In this document: piece by piece, positions 11,834-22,576 of the stretch | Layout: every line of letters starts with the position of its first letter | How positions within the stretch are numbered: the stretch's first letter is position 1 | From: Dioscorea cayenensis subsp. rotundata | Taxonomy: Eukaryota > Streptophyta > Magnoliopsida > Dioscoreales > Dioscoreaceae | Reading direction: 5' to 3' | Assembly: GCF_009730915.1 (NCBI RefSeq) | Contig: NC_052474.1 | Span: 1,957,501 to 2,021,500, forward strand | Length of the DNA stretch: 64,000 bases | Made by a program: the position numbers and the translations under genes | The notes under the pieces: model-generated | Told to the model about the DNA's origin: nothing | Database searches by the model: none | What the model saw: the letters and a program-made list of their open reading frames with translations, nothing else

Positions 11834-12858
11834 TCAAATATTTTCACCAACAACAGCTTCTTGTTGAGAATGTGAACCTTCTTCTTTTGCATTAACAGAA
11901 GAAAGCCTTTCCTTGAAAACTCTTCCATCCTGAAAAATAGAAACCCACATCTAAATATTTCCTCAATAAAAAATCTAAAAATAAATAAATCACACTAATA
12001 AGACAAAGAAAATTAACAATAAAAAAAGAGAAAGAGAAATAATATAAATTAAAAAGAGCAAACATTTAAGAGAGAAGTATCTAGCTGTGGACATTGAACT
12101 GGATGATCTTGTTCAAGAGGTTCCATTGGATGCTCCACTGGTTTAAATTCAAGACAAATCTCAATTCCATGAACAGCAGCAGCAGCAGCACAATCAACAA
12201 CAGATTCTTCCACAACCTCTGCATTTCTTGGCAATGGTGATGTATCTGATGTTTCCTATCCAATCAAAAAACACAAAACCAAATTTTAGCCATTGTTAAC
12301 AAAACTAACAACAACCCACTTTAAATCAAGAACATCAAACTGTCTGTCAGCATTGATCTCAATGTTCATAAATATAAACATATTTGGTCAGCATTCATGT
12401 TCATTGTATTCTGACAAAAATTTAATAGTTTGGTTGTCAGCTCAGCTGTCTAACACAGCAACCTCTTCTGGGCACAACATTGATCTTAATGTTTAGAAAT
12501 TTATTCATGATGAGAAACATCAACACAAATAAAAAACAGAAGAAGATCAAGTGATGAGTTTTTTTTTCATCCAAGAAACAAGATATGAACATCAAAGAAA
12601 ACATTAGAGAGTGTAGCTAATGTTTTACTGCAATCATGTGGTATTATCAAAACAATCAATTCATTTATCAGAACAAGTAATTCATGATGAAAAAGAAACT
12701 AAAAAAAACAAAAAACAAAAGAGAAGAGTACAAATTAAGGAAAAGAATTAATGAGCTAAATGAAAAGAGAAATATATATAAAGATGATTAATTACAATGG
12801 CACTCTGAGCTCTTCTGTGGCCTTTTCTACTCCCCAACCTTGAGAAAAATCCTACCAT
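11834..12858 (-). CDS. conserved small plant protein, unknown function
   Basis: Three short exons on the minus strand, 12858-12796, 12255-12064 and 11929-11834, join in phase 0 to a 116-residue protein. It starts MVGFFSRLGSRKGHRRAQSA, a basic N-terminus with a possible phosphorylation motif (RRAQS). Next comes an acidic middle with an Ala run, then the conserved core HGIEICLEFKPVEHPMEPL with DHPVQCP, and DGRVFKERL near the end. I recall this layout (N-terminal HRR.QSA, central FKPVEHP, C-terminal DGR.WKER) from a family of short uncharacterised angiosperm proteins. No membrane segment or catalytic motif is visible. Other frames over exon 2 give Leu-rich or Gln-rich translations and are not real. 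Splice sites are canonical (ATT|GTAATT, TAG|GAA, AAT|GTTTGC, CAG|GAT). Confidence 0.8.
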
Positions 12859-12910
12859 CTCTCCAAGCTCAGCAATGGTTGCTCTTCTCTTTCCTCAAAA
12901 AAATAACTGC

Positions 12911-12919
12911 ATATATATA
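12911..12919 (-). promoter_or_regulatory. TATA box of the small conserved gene
   Basis: CTATATATAT read on the minus strand, about 55 bases before the start codon at 12858. Its distance suits a short leader. Confidence 0.5.
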
Positions 12920-13839
12920 GAGCCAGAGACAGTTTGCTTCCCGCGTTATTGTATTATTAACTGAACCTTTTTTAACGGCTGTGATTTCCTTGAGATGCGT
13001 GACTTCTTGATCTGAATAAAAAAATAGAAGAGTTTTATTTTATTTTATTTTTTGGTAAGTGGTACTAATTTGAAGGTGATTTCTTGGATTGATTTGATTG
13101 ATGAGAGAAACACAAAATTGATTGGTTGGACACATAATTGTAACTTGATTTAGACATAGCCAATATTAATATATATAGTTTTGTGAATTCCCAATGAACA
13201 ATTTAAATGGGATATATATATATATATATGTATATATGTTAAAAAAATAAAAAAAATAATTGAATTAATGAAGTTTATGATTCATTATGACAAGCTACAA
13301 TTGGTCCCTTTATTTTGCTGGAACCAACTCAGTTAGGCTAACATTTTGATTGTCTGATGGCAATGGATTGAGGGAATGGCAATTAATTCTCAAAAACTTT
13401 AAATAAATTAAATGCTCTTTTAATAAATTAAAAAAATAGAAATATAAAATTTTAATTATTAAAAAAAGTAAATAAATAAACTAATGAAAAGAAAAAGGCT
13501 GGCATGCTAATGAACCAACCTACAAGAAGGACCCATGTTAATGTGGAGCATTGCATGTTATGTTCCCTAATCTCTCAAACTTAAAGACACATGAAAAAGA
13601 GTCTTTGCTTTGGGCTTGAACCAGGATGCAACTTGGTCCCACTTGACCATATTTTATATTTTGATGTACTTTTTTGCTTTCAAATTAATTAGAGGGACAC
13701 TTTGATATATTTAATAATGTTTTTATTTTGTACAAGTTATACATTATTATTAGATTATTATTAGTATGTCTGGTTCTATATTGAATTTAATAAATTTTTA
13801 ATTTAATTCTCAACAATTCATGAGGAGGGATATCTGAAC
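12920..13839. other. AT-rich intergenic region left of the hAT element
   Basis: No coding frame, RNA gene or paired inverted repeat was seen. Several AT dinucleotide tracts occur, the longest near 13213-13240. Confidence 0.5.
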
Positions 13840-14288
13840 TAGGGCTGTAAACGAGCCGAGCCGAGCCGAGATCACTGGGGCTCGAGCTCTACCGAGTATA
13901 CTATTCAGAGGCTCGAGCTCGGCTCGAGCTCGCTCGAGCTATTTTTTGTGCTCGAGCTCGACCGCTAAAAAGCTCAAGTAGCTCGAGCTCGACTGCGTTT
14001 AAGCTCGATTAGCACGTATACATAAGTATTTTTTGTAATTTTATATAGGGTTATATAATTATGTATTTTTTGTAATTTATATATAAATAATTTAATATTT
14101 TTATATATAAAAGCTCGCTTAGGGCTCATGAGTCTCACGAAATGAAGATTTTTGAGCTCGAGCTCGGCTCGTTAACATAAACGAGTAGCTCGATTTCTAC
14201 TGCCGTGAAAAATCGAATCGACCGAAGATCGATCGGAAATCGATCTCGAGTAGACTCACGTAGAATTTTGCTACCATTTACACCCCTA
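13840..14288. mobile_element. non-autonomous hAT-type element (MITE), 449 bp, intact ends
   Basis: The left end TAGGGCTGTAAACG and the complement of the right end TAGGGGTGTAAATG form imperfect terminal inverted repeats. The 8-base sequence ATCTGAAC stands directly outside both ends (13832-13839 and 14289-14296), an exact target-site duplication of hAT length. Inside, the first 160 bases and the last 150 are GC-rich and packed with AGCTCG/CTCGAG units, while the core is AT-rich and has no coding frame. Such subterminal clusters bind transposase in known hAT elements; that role is inferred. The exact duplication suggests a fairly recent insertion. Confidence 0.85.
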
Positions 14289-16604
14289 ATCTGAACCTTA
14301 GCTTATGCAAAATGTGAATATAAATGGGTTGAAATAGTAGCTCTTTGTTTGTATACATTCATGACGTGATTTGTCTGTTTTGTCATCTATTTAGTTTTAT
14401 ACATGTATAGATGAACATGAATTCAACTTATAATTGAAAATTTATTTCTTTTGCCATACAGCCGCGGAGCAAGCCATTCATTATATATATATATATATAT
14501 ATAGATGATTTAAGGCGTTTGTTTATTAATTCATTTTTAAGTTCATATATTTTTATTATTAATATAATGTCTATTACCTAGATATTTATATATTGATAAA
14601 ATATCATTTTTTGTCTATTGGTATTGATCTTTTGGTTTCGTATGTAGAATATTCAAATACTTACTAAAAAATGAACTTGAATGTCAACTCACCTGAGATA
14701 AAGGTCATATGTGTGTCAATAAATGTATTTTTAACAACAAAAATACCATTTAACCACTTCAATTAAAATACATAAATTATACAATAAAAATAAGTAAATA
14801 TTTCGCACATCTTCATTTTAAATTAACTTGAAATTAAATAATCTTTAATAAAAATAAAATTTAAGGCTGCCAAGTTTAGGGAATACAAGACTTTATTCTT
14901 GGTGCCCTTTTGAATTCCAAAAAATTCATCTTTATTAACAAGATAAAGATTGACAAGAGGACCTCTTACCTAAATATTCCCATTGGAATCTCATGTTTAT
15001 TTATTTATTTTTCTTTTTCGTTATTGTTAATTGTCCCTTTTTAATTATGCTGCAAAATTAATAAGAAACACCAGTTCCACATTTTACTGTAAGTATAAAT
15101 CACTCCAAGCAAACAAAACCCTTAATTTGGGGGAAAAATATTTAATATAATTATAAGAACATAATCACATTTGGATATATTTGGGGTTTATATATAAAAT
15201 ACATTTATGCACCCTTTAACTATAAATTTAAAAATAAATTAAAAAAATGAGTGTTTGGAATAACTTATCCGTGCTATATAAATAAAAAAATAAAATAAAA
15301 ACTTGTCCTTATAATTATGTTCTTCCTTCCTGTGTTACTGTGTAGCTAGGCATGCTAACAAAGACAACAGATGCATGAGTGTAAGCATGTTTGCCAGAGT
15401 TTTTCAAGGTTGCTGAATTAAATGAATATATATGCATATATTCATTTAATTGAAAAATTACTCAAAAACTTTTTAATAACAAAAACACCAGTTCACCACA
15501 AGGACAAAATTAATTGAGATTAGTAATTTATATGATGAGTTAAACTCTAATTATAGTCACTAATATGTTCAACGTAAAAAAAAAAATCATTTTCAAAAAA
15601 GAGTATGGATTTTATCATCCTCTGTATTGTATATTTTTTTAATTAATTTTTATTTCTTTAAGAATTAGATTTTTTTAATTATGAAAAATAATAAATTAAG
15701 AAAAAAATTTGCTTGAAAAAAGGCTGAGAGATTGAATTTTTTGCTTGTGTATCATCCATGTATAAATAATGAATTTTCTAAATTTGGACAAAAGACAATT
15801 AGCGTCATCCTATAAAAAAAGTTGTTAAAAAAAAAAAATATTATAGTGCACTAATTGACTTATCAGCTCTCTACAAAATTTATTAACTTGATTAAACATT
15901 ACATAAAATAATTAGAATTTTACCATATGCATACAGTACTATAACAATATTACTAACCTAAAAAAATTACTATAAATCTAATTATTTACCGTTCATGTAT
16001 ATATAATTCTAAATAAAGTTTATGCAGTTGAACACCTAAAATTATAAATAAATAAATAAATAAAAATCCAATTTTTAAAGGTTATTTTCTAATAACTAAT
16101 TAACTATCAAACATATCATTATAATAAGATAACGAGGAGTCAAATATGTGACCTCATCTATCCGCCGGGCCTAAAAGGCCGTTACGGGGTATTTTTCTAC
16201 GGGCATAGAAACTAAAAAACCAAAACACTATAACAATTAATAATTAACAATTAATCATGAAGACAGAAAATAACTTGACGGAATTAATAAATGAACATAT
16301 TTCAATCACTGTATTTTCATTTAGATTTAATTTTCCAAATTTTAATTACTTTTTTTACGTAACTAATACTGCACATTAATAATTCAACTGTTCATGCAAA
16401 CTACCACCGACGTAACCTCACATGGGACACGTCACCAATCCACTCCCTAATAATTAATTAACTTTTTTTTTCCTTTTTAAAACTAATAAATTATTAAAAA
16501 CAACTGAACCAGAGTAAATAATAATAATAATAGTAATTAACTAGGAAAAACAAAATTTAATTTCTAAAAAAGGGAAAAAAGGGCGGAGAATTCTAAGGAT
16601 ACGG
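14289..16604. other. AT-rich intergenic region right of the hAT element
   Basis: About 2.3 kb of AT-rich DNA with many homopolymer and AT runs. No coding exon was supported. A short GC-rich island at 16160-16205 holds a small hairpin (GGCCTAAAAGGCC) but nothing else recognisable. Confidence 0.5.
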
Positions 16605-17636
16605 TCACACCTTGGTAGCTAGAACCGGCGGTTTCTGGAGCAACGCGGTGAGATAAACCTCGCCGTACCTTACACCGCCGCCGTCGGTCTTGTTCTCCAC
16701 CGCCCATTTGATTGTCTTATAGCTCAGTCTTCCGATCATCGGAGTGTAGATGCCGGTGAGGTCGCCGGTGCGGCAGAAGAAGTGGTCCATCCACAGGAGG
16801 CCGCCGGGACGAAGCACACGGTCGGCGTCGAAGAGGAGAAACTCCAGAGATGGCGTCGGAATCCATCGGTTCACCGCCCGGCCGGCGCGGACGAGATCCA
16901 GTGAGCCGTCGTGGACTGGGAACCGCTGCTGCAGCGGCATGTGCAGTGGGACTAGACCTTGAGAGGCAACGGCCTCGCTGTATGGGTAGCCGAGGTTCAT
17001 CGTGGTTGTTAGCACGGTGGCGTTGGCGAGTCGGCGGAGGAGGGAGGCTAGAGCACCGGAGCCGCCGCCAATGTCGAGGGCGAGGCGGATGGGGGAGGGG
17101 GAGAGGCGGAGGAGTTGGGGGACGGGGAGATCGAGGGCGGATCCGGCGGAGAGGAGGCGGGTGATGTCGGTTTTGGGTTCCGTTTGGGTTCTGACAAAAT
17201 GGGAAGGTGAGAAGCAGCGGCGGCGAGGGAGAGGGTGGCAGCCGCGGAGAATGAGGGATTCGGCGAGGGAGAGGGAGTCAGGGGGGCAAGGACGGAAGGG
17301 GGTGTAGTTCATGTAGCGGCGGAGGAGCTCGGGATTGTCGGAGCAAGCGGAGGCGATGGGGGCGATGCGGGAGTAGAGGAGGAGGTCTTCTGGGGGCGGT
17401 GGAGGGGCAGCGGCGTCCGCAGAGGGCTTCGAATTGGAGCGAGTGAGTTGGGTGATGGTGGCGCGGATGGTGTGGAGTTGGTGGAGAAGGTGATCGGGGA
17501 CTGGGGTGTGGTCGATGGTGGTCCGCGAGATGGCGCTAGGGTTCCGCGTGGTGGAGAGAAGGTGGTACAACGAGAGGATGTTGGTGGCCACCATGGCGAG
17601 CAGAAGGAGAAGGTTCAGCCCCATCCCGATCCCCAT
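16605..17636 (-). CDS. SAM-dependent methyltransferase-like membrane protein (At1g29790-like)
   Basis: Single-exon protein of 343 residues. A signal-anchor helix lies at about residues 8-27 (LNLLLLLAMVATNILSLYHL), a Pro/Ala-rich linker at 70-85, and a Rossmann-type methyltransferase domain from about 180. Motif I is LALDIGGGSG (185-194). Later come a nucleotide-binding acidic region (DGSLDLVRAGRAVN) and VLRPGGLLWMDHFF. The layout matches the plant family of probable methyltransferases typified by Arabidopsis At1g29790, as I recall it, probably anchored in Golgi or ER; the substrate is unknown. I chose the ATG at 17636, the first ATG of the frame. The open frame extends to 17744 only from a TTG, and its extra residues come from a GGAGAA repeat. 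The gene is far richer in G+C than its neighbours. Confidence 0.85.
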   Translation of the reverse strand: MGIGMGLNLLLLLAMVATNILSLYHLLSTTRNPSAISRTTIDHTPVPDHLLHQLHTIRATITQLTRSNSKPSADAAAPPPPPEDLLLYSRIAPIASACSDNPELLRRYMNYTPFRPCPPDSLSLAESLILRGCHPLPRRRCFSPSHFVRTQTEPKTDITRLLSAGSALDLPVPQLLRLSPSPIRLALDIGGGSGALASLLRRLANATVLTTTMNLGYPYSEAVASQGLVPLHMPLQQRFPVHDGSLDLVRAGRAVNRWIPTPSLEFLLFDADRVLRPGGLLWMDHFFCRTGDLTGIYTPMIGRLSYKTIKWAVENKTDGGGVRYGEVYLTALLQKPPVLATKV

Positions 17637-17845
17637 TCTTCTTGCTCCTTCTCCTTCTCCTTCTCCTTCTCCTTCTGAGAGGCAAACAAGCAAACACCTT
17701 GTGAGCACTCCTGCACTGGATCTGAGAGACTCTGAGAGTGACAAAGTGCTTTAACTGTTTGACTCTTGTCTTTATTTTTATTATTTATTTATTATTTAAG
17801 ATATATTTATATCGATGCACAGAACCTGTTTGATGTTTTGTCTCA
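17637..17845. promoter_or_regulatory. 209-bp divergent promoter with GGAGAA repeat
   Basis: It separates two start codons on opposite strands. An AT-rich block (about 17770-17815) includes GATATAAATATA on the minus strand (around 17800-17811), a likely TATA element for the methyltransferase gene. Between 17641 and 17678 the + strand is a CTTCTC hexamer run, which gives the minus-strand leader a purine-rich GGAGAA tract right before the start codon. Confidence 0.55.
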
Positions 17846-19834
17846 ATGGATTCTCAGAGGCTGATGAGGCTTCTCAAGTCTTGCATTGCTAGCAAATCCA
17901 TGATGCTTGTACTTCAATCTAAGGCTATCACTCTTGGTTTGCAGGATATTTCATTGTGGAATTGCTTTCTCTCTTGTTATACGAAGAATCGGTTTTATGG
18001 TGAAGCTCTTCATGTTTTTGATAGGCTTCGTGTCGTGGGAGAGCTTCGACCGGATATGTACACTTATCCGAGTGTTCTGAAGGTGTGTGCTGGGCTGGGG
18101 AATGCTGTTGCTGGTGAAAAGATCCATTGTAGTGTTGTGAAATCTGGATTCTTGGTTGATGTAGTTGTTTCTAGCGCTATAGTTTGTATGTATGCGAAAT
18201 GCAAGTTGTTTGCATCGGCGGTACAGTTGTTTGATGAAATGCCGCACAGAGATGTTGCTTGTTGGAACACTGTGATTTCTTGTTACCATCAAGATGGGCA
18301 GGCTTTGAAGGCTTTGGAGGTGTTTGAGACTATGATGAATTATGGTTTTGAACCGGATTCTGTGACTTTTGCAATCATTTTCTCTGCTTGTGCTCGGGTT
18401 TTGGATTTGGAGAGAGGTCAGAGGATACATGAAGAGTTGATTAGGAAAGGAGTTGAGCTGGATGAGTTCGTTGGCTCAGCAATTGTGGATATGTATGGGA
18501 AATGTGGCTGCTTGGATAGAGCTAGAGAAGTTTTTGAGGCGATTCCGATGAAGAATGTAGTGTCTTGGAACACAATGATTGGCGGGTACTCGTTGAAAGG
18601 AGATACTCAGTCTTGTTTGCAGCTTTTCTCAAGGATGAACCGTGAAAGAATCAGACCCACTTCGACAACCATAAGCAATTTGCTGATAGCTTGCTCCAGG
18701 ACGTCTGATTTACGGCACGGGAAGATCATTCATGGGTGTTTGATACGAAGCTGCATCAGTTTTGATGTGTTCATTGGCAGTACACTCATTGATCTCTACT
18801 TCAAATGTGCAAGTGTTCGGTACGCTGAATCTGTTTTTGCGATGATGCCGAGGGAGGATGTGGTTTCTTGGAATGTCATGATCTCTGGGTATGTGACGAC
18901 GGGCTCTTACTTTAAAGCCCTCGATCTGTTCCAAGAGATGAGGATCAACAATGTGAGACCAGATGCTGTTACATTCACCAGTGCTTTATCAGCTTGCACT
19001 CAATTGTCTGCTCTTGAGCAGGGCAAGGAAATTCATCGACAGATAAAGGTCGATGATCTGGAATCTAATGAAATACTAATGACTACTCTTCTTGACATGT
19101 ATGCAAAATGCGGTGGTGTTGAAGAAGCACAAATGGTTTTCGACAAGTTGCAAGTAAAGGACATTGTGTCATGGACATCTATGGTTGTGGCATACGGCTC
19201 GCACGGTCAAGCCTCTAAAGCTCTAAATCTTTTCCAAGACATGCTTAAGGAGCCGAGTATAAGACCAGATCGAATAATATTTCTTGCAGTGCTCTCTGCT
19301 TGCAACCACGGAGGATTGGTCGAGGAAGGTTGTCACTACTTTAAACAAATGACTGATGCATATGCTATCAAACCTGCCTTAGAACACTACTCATGCTTGA
19401 TCGATCTTCTTGGTCGATCAGGAAGGTTAAAAGAAGCATTTGATATGTTTTCAAACATGCAAGACATAAAAGCCGATGCGGGTTTGTTAGGATCATTATT
19501 TGCAGCATGCAGTTTGCACAAGAACTTGGAATTAGGCGTAAAATTGGCGGAACAACTGATTGAGATAAATCCTGATGATCATTCAACTTATGTGGTTTTA
19601 GCAAACATGTATGCTTCATCAGGGAGATGGGACAAAGTTCGGAAAGTGAGAACAGAAATGAAAGAACGTGGATTAAGGAAAAATCCGGGATGTAGCTGGA
19701 TCGAAATCGATAAGAAAATCCATCAATTCTTTGCTGAAGATGATTCACATCAACATACAGAGTTTATATATGATTGTTTGCAAAGTCTTTCAAAGCACAT
19801 GAGGAAGAAAAGATCCAGTATGTCTTTGTCTTGA
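17846..19834 (+). CDS. PPR protein, PLS class ending in E motifs (At5g27110-like)
   Basis: Intronless, 662 residues, beginning MDSQRLMRLLKSC. About 15 PLS-type pentatricopeptide repeats run from residue 35 to 560, with typical pieces such as DVACWNTVIS, NVVSWNTMIGGYS and DVVSWNVMISGYV. E/E+ motifs follow (GCSWIEIDKKIHQFFAEDD). No DYW domain is present: the protein ends soon after the E+ region. Such proteins enter mitochondria or plastids and bind specific RNA sites for editing, splicing or stability. The order of motifs closely matches Arabidopsis At5g27110 as I recall it. It faces away from the methyltransferase gene across a short shared promoter. No frameshift or internal stop. Confidence 0.9.
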   Translation: MDSQRLMRLLKSCIASKSMMLVLQSKAITLGLQDISLWNCFLSCYTKNRFYGEALHVFDRLRVVGELRPDMYTYPSVLKVCAGLGNAVAGEKIHCSVVKSGFLVDVVVSSAIVCMYAKCKLFASAVQLFDEMPHRDVACWNTVISCYHQDGQALKALEVFETMMNYGFEPDSVTFAIIFSACARVLDLERGQRIHEELIRKGVELDEFVGSAIVDMYGKCGCLDRAREVFEAIPMKNVVSWNTMIGGYSLKGDTQSCLQLFSRMNRERIRPTSTTISNLLIACSRTSDLRHGKIIHGCLIRSCISFDVFIGSTLIDLYFKCASVRYAESVFAMMPREDVVSWNVMISGYVTTGSYFKALDLFQEMRINNVRPDAVTFTSALSACTQLSALEQGKEIHRQIKVDDLESNEILMTTLLDMYAKCGGVEEAQMVFDKLQVKDIVSWTSMVVAYGSHGQASKALNLFQDMLKEPSIRPDRIIFLAVLSACNHGGLVEEGCHYFKQMTDAYAIKPALEHYSCLIDLLGRSGRLKEAFDMFSNMQDIKADAGLLGSLFAACSLHKNLELGVKLAEQLIEINPDDHSTYVVLANMYASSGRWDKVRKVRTEMKERGLRKNPGCSWIEIDKKIHQFFAEDDSHQHTEFIYDCLQSLSKHMRKKRSSMSLS

Positions 19835-20302
19835 GTTTGTTACAAATAGTATCATAACTTTATGAATACATATTTTTGGTATATTTAACCTTGAATCATG
19901 GACCCTATCTTTTGATGTTGCAAGCCATGAAGCTCCTCATCTTTAAGGAACCATGCTTTTGTTGCCACCTGGCAAAGCCATATCTAGACCAATGCAATAA
20001 CAACCAAGCTTCTCTCTGCATGGCTGCCCATCACAAATATACCTGATCAACAAGCAAACATCAAACCAAGAATAAAAATAAAATTTTTGAAAAAAAGAAA
20101 CTCAAAAAATCACCCACCATACTCAAACACCCACAAGTCCTCACTCTTCCCATCTGCAAAGAAAATTCAACAACAATATTTAGTTTTTCACAAACTAAAT
20201 TAAAAACACATCCTCACTCTCCTCCTCTTCTTCTTCTTCCTCCTCCTCCTTCCAACAAAAAAAAGAAAAAAGAGAAAAAAAAAGAAAAAAAGAGAAAAAG
20301 GA
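19835..20302. other. PPR 3' flank and PRK promoter/leader
   Basis: AT-rich spacer ending in a strongly asymmetric leader: pyrimidine-rich on the + strand at 20215-20252, then purine-rich (A/G) up to the PRK start at 20303. No clear TATA box was picked out. Confidence 0.45.
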
Positions 20303-21819
20303 ATGGCAATCTGTGCAGTGTACACAGCAACAAATCCAATATTTCAGACAACAAAACCAAACTTTGGATTTCACCAAAAACATGAAGTGATATTCTACAC
20401 AAGGAAGGAGAGGAGCAGAAGATGGGAGAAGAGAAAGTTATCATGCTCAGCTGAAGCAAAGACAGTGGTGATTGGGCTTGCAGCAGACTCAGGCTGTGGG
20501 AAGAGCACCTTCATGAGAAGACTCACAAGTGTTTTTGGAGGTGCAGCAGAGCCACCCAAAGGAGGAAACCCAGACTCCAACACTCTCATCAGTGACACCA
20601 CCACTGTGATTTGTCTTGATGATTACCATTCACTGGATAGGACTGGGAGGAAGGAGAAGGGAGTCACTGCACTTGACCCCAGAGCCAATAACTTTGATCT
20701 TATGTATGAACAAGTCAAGGCTATCAAGGATGGAATTGCAGTTGACAAGCCTATTTACAACCATGTTACTGGTCTTCTTGATCCTCCTGAGCTCATTCAA
20801 CCTCCCAAGATCCTTGTCATTGAAGGCCTCCATCCTATGTAATTAACTTTCTCACTTAAATTTTCTATTCTTTTCTTTTAAGATGAATTATAAGATTGTG
20901 TTAACTTTTTTGTTTTTCAGGTATGATTCTAGAGTTAGAGATCTCCTTGACTTCAGCATCTACTTGGATATCAGTAATGAAGTCAAGTTTGCTTGGAAAA
21001 TTCAGGTAATTTGTATGATTCTGGTGGCTTTTGCATGAGACTATAAATCATCTTCATTTGTTATTCTTTTCATGCAGAGAGATATGGCAGAACGTGGACA
21101 TAGTCTTGAGAGCATCAAAGCCAGCATTGAAGCTAGAAAACCAGACTTCGATGCTTACATTGGTACTGGTCTTATTCTTGTTCTTGTTTTTGTTTGTTTG
21201 TCAAATTGTTTTGATTCATTTTGACATGCAAAGTGTTGTTATTCAGACCCACAGAAACAGTATGCAGATGCTGTGATTGAAGTTCTACCAACAGAGCTCA
21301 TTCCTGATGACAATGAAGGGAAAGTGCTGAGAGTGAAGCTGGTGATGAAAGAAGGTGTGAAGTACTTCAGTCCAGTTTATCTTTTTGATGAAGGCTCAAC
21401 AATTTCATGGATTCCATGTGGAAGAAAGCTCACCTGCTCTTACCCTGGCATCAAGTTTGCTTATGGTCCTGACAGTTACTACAGCCATGAGGTTGGTTAA
21501 CTGATCAATTCAATTACCAAAACAATTCATTGCTTTTCTGCAACTGATGATGGTTTCTGATCGGCAGGTATCAGTGTTGGAAATGGACGGGCAGTTCGAC
21601 AGATTAGATGAGCTCATCTACGTCGAAAGCCACTTGAGCAACATCTCGACCAAGTTTTATGGTGAGGTGACACAGCAGATGCTGAAACACGCCGACTTCC
21701 CGGGGAGTAACAATGGTACAGGTCTATTCCAGACCATAATTGGATTGAAAATCAGGGATCTTTATGAGCAACTTGTTGCCGAGAAGGCAGCAGCTCCAGT
21801 TGAGGCTGCTAAAGTTTGA
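20303..21819 (+). CDS. PRK: phosphoribulokinase, chloroplastic
   Basis: Five exons, 20303-20838, 20921-21005, 21078-21162, 21247-21491 and 21568-21819, join to 400 residues, the family's usual length. The enzyme phosphorylates ribulose 5-phosphate with ATP to give ribulose 1,5-bisphosphate in the Calvin cycle. About 49 N-terminal residues, basic and Ser/Thr-containing, form the chloroplast transit peptide. The P-loop GLAADSGCGKST is at 58-69. The two thioredoxin-controlled cysteines are C65 (in the P-loop) and C104 (VICLDDYH), 39 residues apart as in the spinach enzyme. A second pair sits in PCGRKLTC. The C-terminal half holds YVESHLSN and GLKIRDLYEQL. Expected control is light through thioredoxin and the GAPDH/CP12 complex. 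The exon 1 donor splits codon AT|G. Confidence 0.97.
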
Positions 21820-22576
21820 TGATTTTAGAGTCACATAGTTTGTATCCAAAATTTTCTTTCTTCTATTTCGGCTTTGTTTTCAATTTATATTCTCCGAAAG
21901 AGTGGGAGCACCACTTTATGTATTTCATGTAGTTCACTTTGTTGGGACTTGGAAGTATAAGATGATGATGATGGGAAAAAAAAAAACATTGTAGCAATTC
22001 CCATCAGATAAACATACTATGAAATTTTCAGTTACCTTTTCTTGTCATGACTGTTGTTACTGGCACCTTAATTTCATATCTAGATGTATGGAAATTCATA
22101 AATCAGCAAGATATGACCACAAGATCCTCAAATTGCATTCACAGGTTTGGGGAATTTCTCCATTTCAAAGACATATACAACATTGCAAAGAGAAGAGCAC
22201 ATCACAAAGTGGACAGATGTTTCTGATCAGTGACAAGAGAATATGAATAATTTATCTGTTTTTCAGAGTTGAACACACAGAAACCACATGCACTGCAAGT
22301 TGATACAAGTAGAATAGCTTATCATTAAGACGAAAATGACATTTAGCATTGAAACATACAATATCTTATAACAGACATTGATGAGCAGCAGAATAATAAA
22401 CTTAGATGGCAAAGATAAAGTTGGAACGGTTAGATAACTGTCAATTACATCATTACATGATATAGTCTTAAGTAGATAGTCATTCAATTAACACAGAAGC
22501 TCAGCAGATAATCTTAGAATTATTTCTAACACAAGGAGAGCATTTATATAGATGTGGTGGTGCTAAGTCTCCATTG
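21820..22576. other. convergent spacer between PRK and BPC genes
   Basis: 3' flanks of two convergent genes. A short A run lies at 21976-21987. No further gene was seen. Confidence 0.5.

Noticed and set aside
12081-12263. Leu/Gln-rich reading frame on the minus strand
   Set aside because: It is the wrong frame over exon 2 of the small conserved gene; the correct frame joins to both flanking exons and holds the FKPVEHP core.
17637-17744. Longer N-terminus for the methyltransferase (frame open to 17744)
   Set aside because: It begins with TTG, not ATG, and encodes only repeat-derived Gly-Glu residues.
16750-17754. Several long + strand frames rich in Gly, Arg and Glu
   Set aside because: Shadows of the GC-rich minus-strand methyltransferase gene; they have no family features.
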